Positions 7,919 through 16,456 of a DNA stretch of 64,000 bases are shown here, piece after piece. The notes beneath the pieces were generated by a model. That model saw only the letters and a program-made list of their open reading frames with translations, did no database searches and was not told where the DNA came from. Origin of the DNA: Glycomyces harbinensis. GTDB taxonomy: Bacteria; Actinomycetota; Actinomycetes; Mycobacteriales; Micromonosporaceae. A program made the position numbers and the translations under genes. Where the stretch lies: NCBI RefSeq assembly GCF_900101745.1, contig NZ_FNAD01000005.1, positions 62,001 through 126,000 of the forward strand, in the 5' to 3' direction. Position 1 is the stretch's first letter, and every line of letters begins with the position of its first letter.

Positions 7919-8929
7919 TTAGCCCAGCAGGCCCGCGCCGGCCAGTTCGGTCGCGCCGGAGACCGTGTCGGCCGCCGAGCCAGCAACACCTTCGGAGGTG
8001 GTGTTGCTGACCAGGCCGCCGGTCAGGCCGCCGACGACGGGCACGTTCGAGGCCACGCCGCCGACCGTGTCGAGACCGGGAACGGGGAGCGCCTCTTCGT
8101 TGAGGTCCACGTCGGCCGCCTCGGCGGTCGCGAGCTCCTTGTGGCTGTCGTGGTGGTCGTGGCCGCCGGGGATCTCCGCGTCCGAGCCGCCGTCGCACGA
8201 GGCGCTGGCGTAGCCGAGGATCGCGATGGCGTTGCCGCACACGTTGATCGGGGCCTGGATCGGGGCGAAGACCTGGTTGCCGTTGCCGAGGCCGACGTTG
8301 TCCTGCGTGGTGAGGTCGCCCGCACCGGCGTAGTCGGCGTCGGCGCCGCCCTCGCAGCCCGCGTCCGAGACCCCGCCGATGGCGACGGCGTTGCCGCAGG
8401 CGTTGATCGGGGCCTGGATCGGCGCGAGGAGCTGGTTGCCCGACAGCGCGCCCCAGTTGTTCTGGGTGGTGGTGTCGTGGCCGGTCGACTCGGTCGTGCG
8501 CCCCGACTCGACGGTGCCGGATTCGAGCGTGGCGCTGGAGCCGCCGTCGGACCAGCCGTTGGCGACGCCGCCGACGGCGGCGGCGATGGCCGAGACCTCG
8601 ACCGGCGCCTGGATCGGGGCGAAGACCTGGTTGCCGTTGCCGAGGCCGGTGTTGTTCTGCGTGGTGAGGTCGCCCGCACCGCCGAACTCGGCGGTGGAGC
8701 CGCCCTCGCAGCCGGCGTCGGCGGTGCCGAGGACGGCCGCGGCGACGCCGCAGATGTTGATGGGCGCCTGGATCGGCGCGACCACCTGGTTGCCCGACAC
8801 GGCTCCGACGTTGTCCTGCGTGGTGACGTCAGGACCCCAGGCGTGAGCGGTGCCGGCGCCGGCGACGAGGACGGCCCCCGCAGCGACGAACCCGGTCTGC
8901 GCGGTCTTGCGTGCCCATGAGTAGTTCAC
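7919..8929 (-). CDS. Secreted protein with four chaplin repeats
   Basis: The 336-residue protein has a signal peptide (ending near TAHA, residue 30) and four chaplin-like units at about residues 36-77, 89-130, 154-195 and 207-248. Each contains GNQ(V/L)(V/F/L)APIQAP followed by a hydrophobic stretch. Units 1, 3 and 4 carry the paired cysteines typical of chaplins (NICG or ACG...GC). Unit 2 has none: the first position reads EVSA and the second WSD. Chaplins coat aerial hyphae and spores with amyloid-like fibres. The tail has a His-rich patch and a Gly/Val-rich end but no LPxTG sorting signal, unlike long Streptomyces chaplins. The GTG start at 8929 follows AAAGGTG at good spacing. Confidence 0.85.
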   Translation of the reverse strand: MNYSWARKTAQTGFVAAGAVLVAGAGTAHAWGPDVTTQDNVGAVSGNQVVAPIQAPINICGVAAAVLGTADAGCEGGSTAEFGGAGDLTTQNNTGLGNGNQVFAPIQAPVEVSAIAAAVGGVANGWSDGGSSATLESGTVESGRTTESTGHDTTTQNNWGALSGNQLLAPIQAPINACGNAVAIGGVSDAGCEGGADADYAGAGDLTTQDNVGLGNGNQVFAPIQAPINVCGNAIAILGYASASCDGGSDAEIPGGHDHHDSHKELATAEAADVDLNEEALPVPGLDTVGGVASNVPVVGGLTGGLVSNTTSEGVAGSAADTVSGATELAGAGLLG

Positions 8930-9202
8930 GAAGTTTCACCTTTCAGGGAAATCGTTCTTGCTGTTCCATCACGTGTCCCCCGTGAAGCTCCGTGGCTCCA
9001 ATAGCTTTGTGCGCGTTCGAGAAGGCGGGCTGGGTCTCGCCTGAACGGGGTGCATTGAAACCGGGAGAGTTATCGATTCGGCGGCGGGCCGCCCGGGCGG
9101 CGCGTGCCCCGGCCGCGTTCGCCCCCTGCGACGGTGCACCGTCGCGGGGAGGTCGTGCGGTCTGGAGCGCGGCCGGACCCGGGCGGGTCCGCGAGCCGTG
9201 GT

Positions 9203-9232
9203 CGGCCGCCGGCTCTGCGAGCGAGGCGGCCG
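9203..9232. terminator. Hairpin downstream of small secreted protein gene
   Basis: CGGCCGCC (9203-9210) pairs with GGCGGCCG (9225-9232), and an inner GCTC/GAGC stem lies inside. It is just past the minus-strand stop at 9245, where a terminator would be expected. The rest of 8930-9244 holds the chaplin promoter region and no gene that I can see. Confidence 0.4.
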
Positions 9233-9244
9233 GTCGTGTACGCC

Positions 9245-9670
9245 CTAGAAGGGCAGCGGGACCGGAAGGCCGCCGCCGAGGCCGCTGAGCAGGTCGCCCA
9301 GCGGGTCGCCCGCGTCAGCGGGCTGGTCCTTGTCACCCTTGTCCGGGTTGACCTGGTCGACGGTCTTGTCGACGTCCTTGGCCTCGGCGTCGGGGCCCGA
9401 GGGCATCACCGCGCCCAGGCCCGGGATCGCGTCGACCGGGATCGCGTTGAGCCCGGGCACCTTGTCGGTGACGCCGCCGGCCAGGCCGGTCACCGCGTCA
9501 GGAGAGACCGGGAGCCCCCCGAGGGCTTCCGGCGTCGCCATGACCAGGTCGTCGGCCGATTCCTCGACGTCGGCGGTCCCGGCGGCCTGAGCGGCCGTAC
9601 CCGCGAGCAGCAGAGCCCCCGTGGCGAGGCCTCCGACGAGGCCCGCCGTACGCGCAGTGCGCATCTTCAT
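9245..9670 (-). CDS. Small secreted protein of unknown function
   Basis: The 141-residue product has a clear signal peptide: KMR start, LVGGLATGALLLAGTAAQA, likely cleavage after QA. The mature part is acidic in the middle (KDVDKTVDQVNPDKGDKD) and ends in a Gly/Leu/Pro-rich tail (LLSGLGGGLPVPLPF). It has no cysteine after the signal. The tail style (LPV, GGL, PGL) recalls the C-terminal part of the chaplin protein downstream on the same strand, so it may also be a surface component. I chose the ATG at 9670 because GGAGAAAGG lies 11 bases upstream; a longer reading to 9751 would add a non-signal N-terminus. Confidence 0.7.
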   Translation of the reverse strand: MKMRTARTAGLVGGLATGALLLAGTAAQAAGTADVEESADDLVMATPEALGGLPVSPDAVTGLAGGVTDKVPGLNAIPVDAIPGLGAVMPSGPDAEAKDVDKTVDQVNPDKGDKDQPADAGDPLGDLLSGLGGGLPVPLPF

Positions 9671-10059
9671 CTGCTTTGTTGCCTTTCTCCGTACCGCGGA
9701 GCATTGGTCGGCGCTGGGGAAGCAGCACGAATCGACCGCCGCGCGGTGCAAGATCGCTGAATTGTCAGTCGTTCACCAGCGGGTCGGGCAGTACGTTCGC
9801 CGTGGGGCGCCCGCTGCTGCCGACGGCGGCTCTCAGCCGCGACCTCGCCGGCTGGATCTCCGGCGGATCGAGAACCGCTCTCGCTGTCCGGTGGACCGGT
9901 GACACTCCGGCCCGGCCGCGTCGGGTTGGTGACGCGGCCACCCTGACTAACTGGAGTGGCACGGAGGCGGTTACGCCCAGACGCGAAGAAATTCGAAAAA
10001 GATGCGTTGTTGCGGCCCCTGAATGTGGGGATGACTCATATGCCCGTTCCGGACGCGAA
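9671..10059. other. Intergenic stretch, no gene seen
   Basis: About 390 bases between the small secreted protein (minus) and the DedA terminator. It should hold the promoter of the secreted-protein gene. I see no conserved coding pattern; open frames here have atypical composition. GC drops around 9990-10050. Confidence 0.4.
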
Positions 10060-10089
10060 GCGGCCCTCCACGCGAATGTGAAGGGCCGC
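10060..10089 (-). terminator. Terminator of the DedA gene
   Basis: GCGGCCCT (10060-10067) pairs with AGGGCCGC (10082-10089), with an inner CAC/GTG pair. It lies about 25 bases past the stop of the minus-strand DedA gene. Confidence 0.5.
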
Positions 10090-10112
10090 AACTCGAAAGA
10101 AGGATCAGGCGC

Positions 10113-10880
10113 TCATCGGCGCCACTGCTCGTGGCCGTTCGGCGGCGCGGCCTGCGGGTACGGCTCCACCTTGCGCAGGATCATGGTGTCCGTGCGCCCC
10201 GCCCCGCCGTCCCGGTCGCCGCCGCCGCGCCTCTTGCGGATCAGCTTGACCGTGCGCGCGACGACGAACCACAGGAAGAGCGCTCCGATGACGCCGAGCA
10301 CGAGCTTGGAGAGGATGCCGGAGTACTGGTCGATGATCGGCTGGATCGTCGGCCCGAACGCGAAGCCCAGGCCGATCCAGATCGAGTTCCACACCACCGA
10401 CCCGACGAGCGTGTAGCCCGTGAACTTCCAGAAGGGCATCTTCTCGATGCCCGCCGGGACCGAGATGGCGCTGCGCACCAGCGGCAGGCAGCGCCCGGCC
10501 AGGACCGCGATGCCGCCCCATCTGGCGAAGACCTTCTCCGAGCGCTCGAAGTCCTTGAGCTCCAGCAGCGGAACCTTCTCGAACAGCCACCGGGTGCGCT
10601 CGCGGCCGAACGCGTAGCCCACGTAGTACAGGATGTACGCCCCGAGCATCGACCCGATCGCGGCGCAGAGCATCACCAGCCAGAAGTTCATCTTGCCGTC
10701 GTAGGCGAGGTATCCGGCCACCGGCAGGATCAGCTCGGAGGGGATCGGGGGGAAGACCGACTCGATCGCGAGGGCCAGGCCCACCCCGACCTCGCCCAGG
10801 CTCTCCATGAGCCCGAGCACCCACTGGATGAAGTCGCCCTGCCCTTCGGCTTCGGGAATCTCAGTCGACGCGGTGGCCAT
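10113..10880 (-). CDS. DedA family membrane protein
   Basis: This 255-residue inner-membrane protein belongs to the DedA/SNARE-associated family. It has the loop ESVFPPIPSELILPVAGYLA and the conserved R-x-(L/V)P...GAG-like segment, here GRCLPLVRSAISVPAGIEKMP. About five membrane helices are visible. Some DedA proteins are now known to move polyprenyl phosphate or phospholipids between membrane leaflets; the exact role here is unknown. The last 40 residues are basic and cytoplasmic. I chose the ATG at 10880, with AAGG 7 bases upstream. A GTG 10 codons earlier is possible. Confidence 0.88.
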   Translation of the reverse strand: MATASTEIPEAEGQGDFIQWVLGLMESLGEVGVGLALAIESVFPPIPSELILPVAGYLAYDGKMNFWLVMLCAAIGSMLGAYILYYVGYAFGRERTRWLFEKVPLLELKDFERSEKVFARWGGIAVLAGRCLPLVRSAISVPAGIEKMPFWKFTGYTLVGSVVWNSIWIGLGFAFGPTIQPIIDQYSGILSKLVLGVIGALFLWFVVARTVKLIRKRRGGGDRDGGAGRTDTMILRKVEPYPQAAPPNGHEQWRR

Positions 10881-11120
10881 TGCCAGGCCTTGGCTGAGGA
10901 AGTTCACGCCGCCAGCGTATCCGGCTCGCGTTCGGCCCCGCTTCGGTCGTCTGACCGACTCCCGCGCACCCGCTCGGGGCCGCCGCCCGACCCGTCGCGG
11001 CCGGGTGTCGCGCGATGTGCGGGCCCGGGCCATACTTAGTGGTAATTCCGCGCTTCTTACGGCTCGCACGCACACCGTCGGCCCGATCAGCGCTGTCGGA
11101 TCGCAGTTGGAGGGGCTTCG

Positions 11121-12272
11121 ATGAGCCGCACGGTCGGGCCGTACCGGGACGTCGCGACCGCCCGCGTCGAAGGCGCCTACGAGCTGTGCGAGGGCCAGGA
11201 CGAGAACGGACGCCCCGTCCAGATCCTCACCCTCGGATCGACCTCCTCCAAGGACCCGGCCCGCCGCGGCCTCCTGTCCGACACCGTCGCCTGGGCCTAC
11301 GCCACCGCCGGACCCGAGGACGCCCCGATCCTCGTCGCCGACCTCGAAGCCGAGCAGCCGTACGTGGTCGTCCTGCGCGACGCGCGCCTGCGCGGCGCCG
11401 ACCGCATCATGGACCGGCTCCTGGCCCTCGGCCCCGCCACCGGGCCGCTCCCGGTCGGCCCCGCCGCCGCGGCCCAGCGCGCCGCCCACCAGCTGGCCGC
11501 CGCGCAGCGGTCCGCCGCGCCCGCCTCGCCGTCGGGCCCGCCCTCGCCGCCCATGTCGCCGCCGGTCATCATGATCGCCCCGCCCAAGAAGCGCTCGCAG
11601 CTCAAGCCGATCCTCATCGGGATCGGCTCGGTCGTGGTCATCCTCGCGCTCGTCGTCGGCTTCTGGGTCCTGCTCTCCGGCGGCGACGCCGACGAACCGG
11701 ACGGCTCGGTCGCCGAGGACACCGGCTCGGCCGCGCTCGACGAGGACGCCGGCCAGCCCACCGAGGGCGCCGAGGCCGAGGAGGGCGACCGGACGCCGCA
11801 CTGGGACGCCGAGGCGCCCTCCGAGCGCGTCGGCGGCACCGTGTTCGACGAGAACGCCGACACCCAGGTCATCGCCTACGAGAACTGGCCGTTCGCCTTC
11901 AAGGTCCCCGCGGGCTACGCGTGCGTGCAGGACGGGCAGTCCGCGGTGTGCACCGCCGGCGAGTCCGACTCGGCGATCACCGTCGGCTGGGAGGAGTGCC
12001 GGGGCGAATGCCCCGAGGCCGCCCGCGAGGCGATGCGCGAGGCGCTGCCCTACCAGCCGCTGAGCAACCTGGGCAACGGCGACATCGGGCTCGCCGAGCG
12101 CACCGAGGTGTACGGGCGCTGGCGCGGGTCGATGAGCGTGTTCGTGACCTCCTCGGACGGGGCCTTCCACGCGTTCACGAGCGCCGACGTCGAGACCGAC
12201 CGCACCGAGGAGACCTGGCAGGTCTTCAACGACGTGCTCAACCAGGCGATGGCGCGCACCGAGGCGTCTTAG
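11121..12272 (+). CDS. Single-pass membrane protein of unknown function
   Basis: I do not recognise this 383-residue protein. It has a soluble N-terminal domain (about 1-110), an Ala/Pro-rich linker (about 115-155), a basic stop (PPKKRSQLK) and one membrane helix (ILIGIGSVVVILALVVGFWVLL). An acidic Asp/Glu/Ala linker and a C-terminal extracellular domain with four cysteines (YACVQ, AVCTAG, EECRGEC) follow. The four cysteines could form disulfides. The layout, with cytoplasmic sensor, Pro-linker, single helix and outer domain, resembles that of receptor kinases, but no kinase motif is present. The start ATG follows GGAGGGG. Confidence 0.75.
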   Translation: MSRTVGPYRDVATARVEGAYELCEGQDENGRPVQILTLGSTSSKDPARRGLLSDTVAWAYATAGPEDAPILVADLEAEQPYVVVLRDARLRGADRIMDRLLALGPATGPLPVGPAAAAQRAAHQLAAAQRSAAPASPSGPPSPPMSPPVIMIAPPKKRSQLKPILIGIGSVVVILALVVGFWVLLSGGDADEPDGSVAEDTGSAALDEDAGQPTEGAEAEEGDRTPHWDAEAPSERVGGTVFDENADTQVIAYENWPFAFKVPAGYACVQDGQSAVCTAGESDSAITVGWEECRGECPEAAREAMREALPYQPLSNLGNGDIGLAERTEVYGRWRGSMSVFVTSSDGAFHAFTSADVETDRTEETWQVFNDVLNQAMARTEAS

Positions 12273-12299
12273 CGGTCCGCGACCGGACCGCCGAGGGCC

Positions 12300-13148
12300 T
12301 CAGTCGCCGCGTCCGTCCCAGGCGGTCAGCGCCGCGTCGATGATCTCGGTGGACGAGGGCGCCGGCTGCGGGATGGCGCCGCCGAGGCCGTGCTGTGCAA
12401 GCAGCTCGAGGTAGCGCTCGCTCGCGTAGGAGCGCAGGAGGTTCTGCGCGGCCTCCTGCTCGTCCTCGGACAGGCCGGCGCGCACGAGCATGGGGTATTC
12501 GAACTGGGCGACCTGCGCGGACCCGGTCGGGATCTGGAGTTCCGCGCCGCCCGCCGCGTTGGCGGCGGCGACCTCGGGGGCGGACATGACGGGGGTCCCG
12601 TCGCCGCCTTCGACGGTGTGGCCGTCCACGCCGAACAGGATGATCCACATCAGGCTCGCGGCGTGGGCGCGGGGGTCCTGGAGGGCCACGTCGGCCTCGT
12701 CGGGGAGGAGGTCGTCGGTGCCGGTCCCGGCGGGCACGGCCATGCCGACCGCGGCGGTGGCGGTGGACTCCTGGAGGACGTCCCACTGCCCGGGGAGGTC
12801 GGAGCCGGGCATGTTGCGCCACAGGGCGGTCTCGGGGACCCACACGTCCGCGTCGGACGCGCCGATGTCCCCGGAGGCGACGGCCTCGACGGTGATGTCG
12901 GCGCACACGTCGGAGCCGCGCGAGGGGGCCCCGCCGCCGGCGGCGACGAACTCCTCGATGACGGCGGCCATCTCCGGGGCCGCGGCGACCGTGAGGTCGA
13001 CCTCGGTCCCGCAGGACTGCACGTGCGCGATGGCCGCGTTGAGCGTGTAGGCCGTTACCGGCGCGAAGACGGCGAGCAGGGCCACGCCGCCGAGGAGGCG
13101 GCGTCCCTCTTTCGAGAGGCGCCCCCGTCTGCGGTGAATGCCGGCCAT
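12300..13148 (-). CDS. Membrane-anchored substrate-binding-like protein
   Basis: The 282-residue product has an N-terminal membrane helix (LLGGVALLAVFAPVTAYTL) and a type-2 periplasmic-binding-protein fold (VDLTVAAAPEMAAVIEEF, then DADVWVPETALWR). In actinobacteria this fold is often followed by a von Willebrand A domain in one protein; here the chain stops before any such domain. A pair of cysteines (QSCGTEV and SDVCADI) probably forms a disulfide. There is no ABC transporter next to it, so uptake is not implied. A -10-like TACACT lies 6 bases before the ATG. Confidence 0.7.
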   Translation of the reverse strand: MAGIHRRRGRLSKEGRRLLGGVALLAVFAPVTAYTLNAAIAHVQSCGTEVDLTVAAAPEMAAVIEEFVAAGGGAPSRGSDVCADITVEAVASGDIGASDADVWVPETALWRNMPGSDLPGQWDVLQESTATAAVGMAVPAGTGTDDLLPDEADVALQDPRAHAASLMWIILFGVDGHTVEGGDGTPVMSAPEVAAANAAGGAELQIPTGSAQVAQFEYPMLVRAGLSEDEQEAAQNLLRSYASERYLELLAQHGLGGAIPQPAPSSTEIIDAALTAWDGRGD

Positions 13149-13154
13149 GTGACG

Positions 13155-13160
13155 AGTGTA
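13155..13160 (-). promoter_or_regulatory. -10 box of a leaderless promoter (substrate-binding-like gene)
   Basis: On the minus strand TACACT is followed by six bases and then the ATG at 13148. There is no Shine-Dalgarno sequence. Confidence 0.45.
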
Positions 13161-13354
13161 TGACTTGGCGGGAGCGCAGTCGAGTTCGCGTTTTTCAGTT
13201 ATCCCATGCGGACCGTGAGCGACAGCCCTTGCGGGGCTGCGGGACGGCGTCCCCCGCCATGGTCTCGGCCGGGGTCCGGCTCAGGCCGACCCGGCGCCTC
13301 GCCAGCTGGTCGAGACCGGTTCGGCGCCGGTCGGCCGTTCGCGTCCGCGGGGCT

Positions 13355-13714
13355 TCAACGGCGCCGGGGGCGCCGCTTCGGCGGCGTCAGCAGGTCGGCC
13401 ACGATCCGCATCGTCTCGGGGACGAGGCGGAAGTAGGCCCACACACCGCGCTTGTCGCGCTGCACGACCCCGGCCTCGGCCAGGATGCGCAGGTGGTGGC
13501 TGACGGTCGGCTGCGACAGCCCGAGCGGTTCGGTGAGCTCGGCTACGCATGCCTCCTGCTCGGGAGCCGCTTGGATGAGGCTGATGAGCTGGAGACGGTT
13601 CGGATCGGCGAGTGCTTTGAGGACACCCGCGATGCGCTCTGCGTCGGATTTGGAGAGCGTTTCGCCGCTGACCGGCGAGACGGGAGTCTCAGCCTCGACG
13701 GTGACTCGCACCAT
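13355..13714 (-). CDS. ArsR/SmtB family transcriptional regulator
   Basis: This 119-residue winged-helix repressor shows the family core LKALADPNRLQLISLI and a recognition helix in LGLSQPTVSHHLRILAEAG. One cysteine occurs at the place where metal sensors carry the ELCVCDL box (EACVAEL here), so the full two-cysteine metal site is missing. The effector is therefore unclear. The start ATG follows GGAAGGAA. The gene has no obvious partner: the next 530 bases upstream are empty and the downstream neighbour is unrelated. It may act on its own promoter or at a distance. Confidence 0.85.
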   Translation of the reverse strand: MVRVTVEAETPVSPVSGETLSKSDAERIAGVLKALADPNRLQLISLIQAAPEQEACVAELTEPLGLSQPTVSHHLRILAEAGVVQRDKRGVWAYFRLVPETMRIVADLLTPPKRRPRRR

Positions 13715-14204
13715 GATCGTGTTCCTTCCGGATTGGTTCCAGTCGGTACTGGATCGGCCGCACTGCCATTAATCCAGTTCCAACCCTGAATATGCCCTCG
13801 CGTTGTGGCCGGGCGGTAACGACGACGCTTCCGGCTCGCAAAGGGTTTCGGTTCCTATGGATCGCGAGGGGACTGCACCAAGTTCCGCTTCGGATCCACC
13901 GCCGAGATTACGCCTGCTCCGCCAGTGGGGGCTACCGCCGCCACGGGATCGGTTCGCAGGCCACAGGATCGTTTATTCAGTTAATACCAGGCTACCAGGA
14001 GTTATATCTAAATTCCCCTATATTTAAGCGGTTGCCGCATGTTCGGTGAGAGCCGATTCACGTGCCGACACGAATCGAAGTCCCAACATATAGAACATCC
14101 CTGATCATGGAGCTTAGCGCGAGGCGCGCCGGATTGCGGCCCGCATATGTTTCGGCGCGGTTACATGGGCTTGAGAATCCACACATTCGAGAGGGTCTGA
14201 CATG
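13715..14204. other. Long AT-rich intergenic stretch
   Basis: About 490 bases with lower GC than anything nearby, especially 13970-14180 (runs such as TTATATCTAAATT and TATATTTAAG). The promoter of the ArsR gene lies at its left end. I see no tRNA, no credible coding frame and no transposon ends. It may be a remnant of transferred DNA. Confidence 0.4.
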
Positions 14205-14233
14205 AAAAAAGGACGGGGCCGCCGGCCCCGTCC
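14205..14233 (-). terminator. Intrinsic terminator of the LacI gene
   Basis: On the minus strand a perfect 10-bp GC stem (14224-14233 with 14211-14220, 3-base loop) is followed by six T residues (A-run at 14205-14210 on the plus strand). It lies 15 bases past the LacI stop and is a textbook Rho-independent terminator. Confidence 0.9.
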
Positions 14234-14248
14234 GCGTCGCATTCCCAT

Positions 14249-15286
14249 TCAGTCCCGGGGGCGGGCGGTGGATCCGCGCTCGATGAGCTCGGCCTCGACC
14301 ATGAGCTCCTCGGGGTAGTCCTCGTCCTCGACCAGCGCGGCCTCCAGGGCCTTGACGCCCATGTCGTGCAGCGGCAGGGCGACCGTGGTGAGCGAGGGGG
14401 TGAGGTCGCGCACGACCGGGATGTCGTCGAAGCCCGCGACCGAGACCTGCCCGGGGATGCTCACGCCGCCTTCGCGCAGCGCCGTGCACAGGCCGGTGGC
14501 CTGCACGTCGGAGGTCACGAACACCGCGGTGGGGAGCTTGTCGCCGTCGAGGAGGCTGCGCCCGGCCTGGTAGCCGCCGTCGCGGCTGAACTCGGCGGGG
14601 ACGTGCACGATCTCGGCCTCGTCGGGCAGGGCCGACAGGAAGCCCTCGCGCCGTTCGCGGACGACCTGGAGCTGCTCGGGCCCGGCGACGACGGCGAAGC
14701 GGCGGTGGCCCAGTTCGGACAGGAACCGCGCCAGGGCGGCGGCGCCCTCGCGGTTCGCCGGGCGCACCACGCGCCCGGGCAGTCCCGGCTGGCCCACGCT
14801 GACGACGGTGGCGCCCAGTTCCAGCAGGTCCGACAGGTGCTCGGAGAGGCGCTGCTCGGCGGCCTTGTCGGTGGTGCGCGAGCCGGCCACGATGACCGCG
14901 CGCGGCCGGTAGCCGCGCAGCGAGTCCAGGTGCTGCACTTCCGAGTCGGGGTCGATGCCGGTGTCGGCGATGAGCACGCGGACGTTGCGGCGGGCCGCCT
15001 CGGCGAGGACCCCGCCGGCGATCTGGCCGAAGTAGGGGTCGGTCACGTCGTGCAGGAGCAGGGCCACGGTCTGGGACGTCGCGCGCGCGAGCACCTGGGC
15101 GCCGACGTTGGGGGCGTAGCGCAACCGGCGGGCCGCCTCCCGCACCCGTTCGCTGAGCTGGTCGCTCACCCGGTGCGGGGAGCCGTTGAGCACGCGAGAG
15201 GCGGTGGCCACCGAGACGCCGGCGGCTCGGGCGACATCGGCCAGTCGGGCCGGTTGTTTGCGTTCCATCTCGCTGAGGCTACTCAT
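14249..15286 (-). CDS. LacI family transcriptional regulator
   Basis: The 345-residue regulator has the LacI helix-turn-helix at its start (RLADVARAAGVSVATASRVLNG, hinge helix at VGAQVLARATSQT). A periplasmic-binding-like effector domain follows, with DVTDPYFGQIAGG, FVTSDVQATGL and SVAGFDDIPVVRDLTPSLTTV. Such proteins usually repress sugar-use genes until a sugar binds. It is 16 bases downstream of the HAD phosphatase on the same strand, with an operator-like AGCGCT palindrome in the gap, so it probably controls itself. No sugar pathway adjoins it. The first ATG (15286) or the one six codons on could be the start. Confidence 0.9.
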   Translation of the reverse strand: MSSLSEMERKQPARLADVARAAGVSVATASRVLNGSPHRVSDQLSERVREAARRLRYAPNVGAQVLARATSQTVALLLHDVTDPYFGQIAGGVLAEAARRNVRVLIADTGIDPDSEVQHLDSLRGYRPRAVIVAGSRTTDKAAEQRLSEHLSDLLELGATVVSVGQPGLPGRVVRPANREGAAALARFLSELGHRRFAVVAGPEQLQVVRERREGFLSALPDEAEIVHVPAEFSRDGGYQAGRSLLDGDKLPTAVFVTSDVQATGLCTALREGGVSIPGQVSVAGFDDIPVVRDLTPSLTTVALPLHDMGVKALEAALVEDEDYPEELMVEAELIERGSTARPRD

Positions 15287-15290
15287 CTGC

Positions 15291-15302
15291 GGAAAGCGCT
15301 GC
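15291..15302. promoter_or_regulatory. LacI-type operator-like site
   Basis: GGAAAGCGCTGC contains the AGCGCT centre and left arm of the classic LacI/GalR-family operator (GAAAGCGCTTTC), with a weaker right arm. It lies in the 16-base gap just before the LacI start codon. Confidence 0.45.
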
Positions 15303-16169
15303 TCAAGCGGTCCTCAGGCGCCGTTCTCTCCACACTCGCCACACCACATACGCCACGGCAGCAACGCCGACGCCGGCGGCGGCGACCTTGACCGGACTGG
15401 GTCCGGACAGGGGCTGGCGCAGGGCCACGGGGCGCCGGAACGTCAGCTGCGGCCACCCCTCCTCCTGCGCGAGGCGGCGCAGTCCGCGGTCGGGGTTGAC
15501 CGCGCGCGCGAAGCCGACCGCCCGCAGCATCGGCTCGTCGGTGATCGAGTCGGAGTAGGCGAAGGAGGCGCCGAGGTCGATGCCGCGCTCGTGGGCGAAC
15601 CCGCGCATGGCCGCGGCCTTGGCCGGGCCGGCCGCGTAGAAGTCGATCTCGCCGGTGTAGCGGCCGTCGTCGCCGATGACCATGCGGGAGGCGATGACGT
15701 CGGTGGCGCCGAGCATCCGCCCGATGGGCGCGACCATCTCCTCCCCGGAGGCGCTGACGAGGACGACCGCGCGTCCCGCCGAGCGGTGGGCCTCGATGAG
15801 GGCGGCGGCCTCGGCGTAGACGGCCGGGGCGATGAGCTGGTCGAGGGTCTCCTCGACGATCGCGCGGACCTCGGCGGCGGGCCAGCCGCGCGAGAGCTCG
15901 GCGATGGAGTCGCGGGTGCGCGCCATCTGCACCTCGTCGGCCGAGCCGCCGAGGCGGAACAGCAGGTGCGAGTAGGCGACCTTGAGGACGTCGCGGCGCG
16001 CGAGCAGCCCGCCCTGGTAGAGCGGGCGGGAGAAGGCCAGGCTGCTGGCCTTCGCGATGATGGTCTTGTCGAGGTCGAAGAAGGCCGCTCCCGGACGCGA
16101 CCGGGACGGCGCCAGAACCGGTTCGAGCGAGAGTGCCGGCGATCCGTTGATCGGCTCCGCTGCGTTCAT
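15303..16169 (-). CDS. HAD-IB family phosphatase, membrane-tethered
   Basis: This 288-residue protein is a haloacid-dehalogenase hydrolase of subfamily IB, the group of phosphoserine phosphatase and CicA. Motif I is FFDLDKTI (nucleophile and acid Asp), motif II is VLVSASGEE, and motifs III/IV are around PAKAAAMRGFA and AYSDSITDEPML. A C-terminal hydrophobic helix (VKVAAAGVGVAAVAYVVWRVW) suggests anchoring in the membrane, as in family members acting on lipid phosphates. The true substrate is unknown. TAGACT lies 6 bases before the ATG, and there is no Shine-Dalgarno sequence. Confidence 0.85.
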   Translation of the reverse strand: MNAAEPINGSPALSLEPVLAPSRSRPGAAFFDLDKTIIAKASSLAFSRPLYQGGLLARRDVLKVAYSHLLFRLGGSADEVQMARTRDSIAELSRGWPAAEVRAIVEETLDQLIAPAVYAEAAALIEAHRSAGRAVVLVSASGEEMVAPIGRMLGATDVIASRMVIGDDGRYTGEIDFYAAGPAKAAAMRGFAHERGIDLGASFAYSDSITDEPMLRAVGFARAVNPDRGLRRLAQEEGWPQLTFRRPVALRQPLSGPSPVKVAAAGVGVAAVAYVVWRVWRERRLRTA

Positions 16170-16175
16170 GCCGCA

Positions 16176-16181
16176 AGTCTA
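16176..16181 (-). promoter_or_regulatory. -10 box of a leaderless promoter (HAD phosphatase)
   Basis: On the minus strand TAGACT is followed by six bases and the ATG at 16169. Confidence 0.45.
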
Positions 16182-16444
16182 GACACGGCGGCAACCCCGT
16201 TTCGACCTCTTGTCCCGCAGCGCCCGCGGTGTCGCACCGCCGTCCCGCGGCCGACCCCGAGGGGAGGCGCGGGGGGCTTTCGGCGGGCGCGCGGGCAGCG
16301 CCCGGGGGCCGGAGCGCGGGCCCCCGAAGACCAGGGTGCCCGCGGGGTGCGACAGTTCGGGCCCGCCGCGGCCCGGCCCGTGTCCGAGGCCACGTCCAGC
16401 GGGTACGGCCGCAATGGTTCACCGCGGCTGTCGGTGCCGGGCCG

Positions 16445-16450
16445 TAGGCT
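16445..16450 (+). promoter_or_regulatory. -10 box of a leaderless promoter (radA)
   Basis: TAGGCT is followed by GGCGCC and then the radA ATG at 16457. No ribosome binding site is visible. Confidence 0.45.
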
Positions 16451-16456
16451 GGCGCC

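Noticed and set aside
9765..10091. Possible gene between the small secreted protein and DedA
   Set aside because: No ribosome binding site and no family motif, and it overlaps the DedA terminator hairpin.
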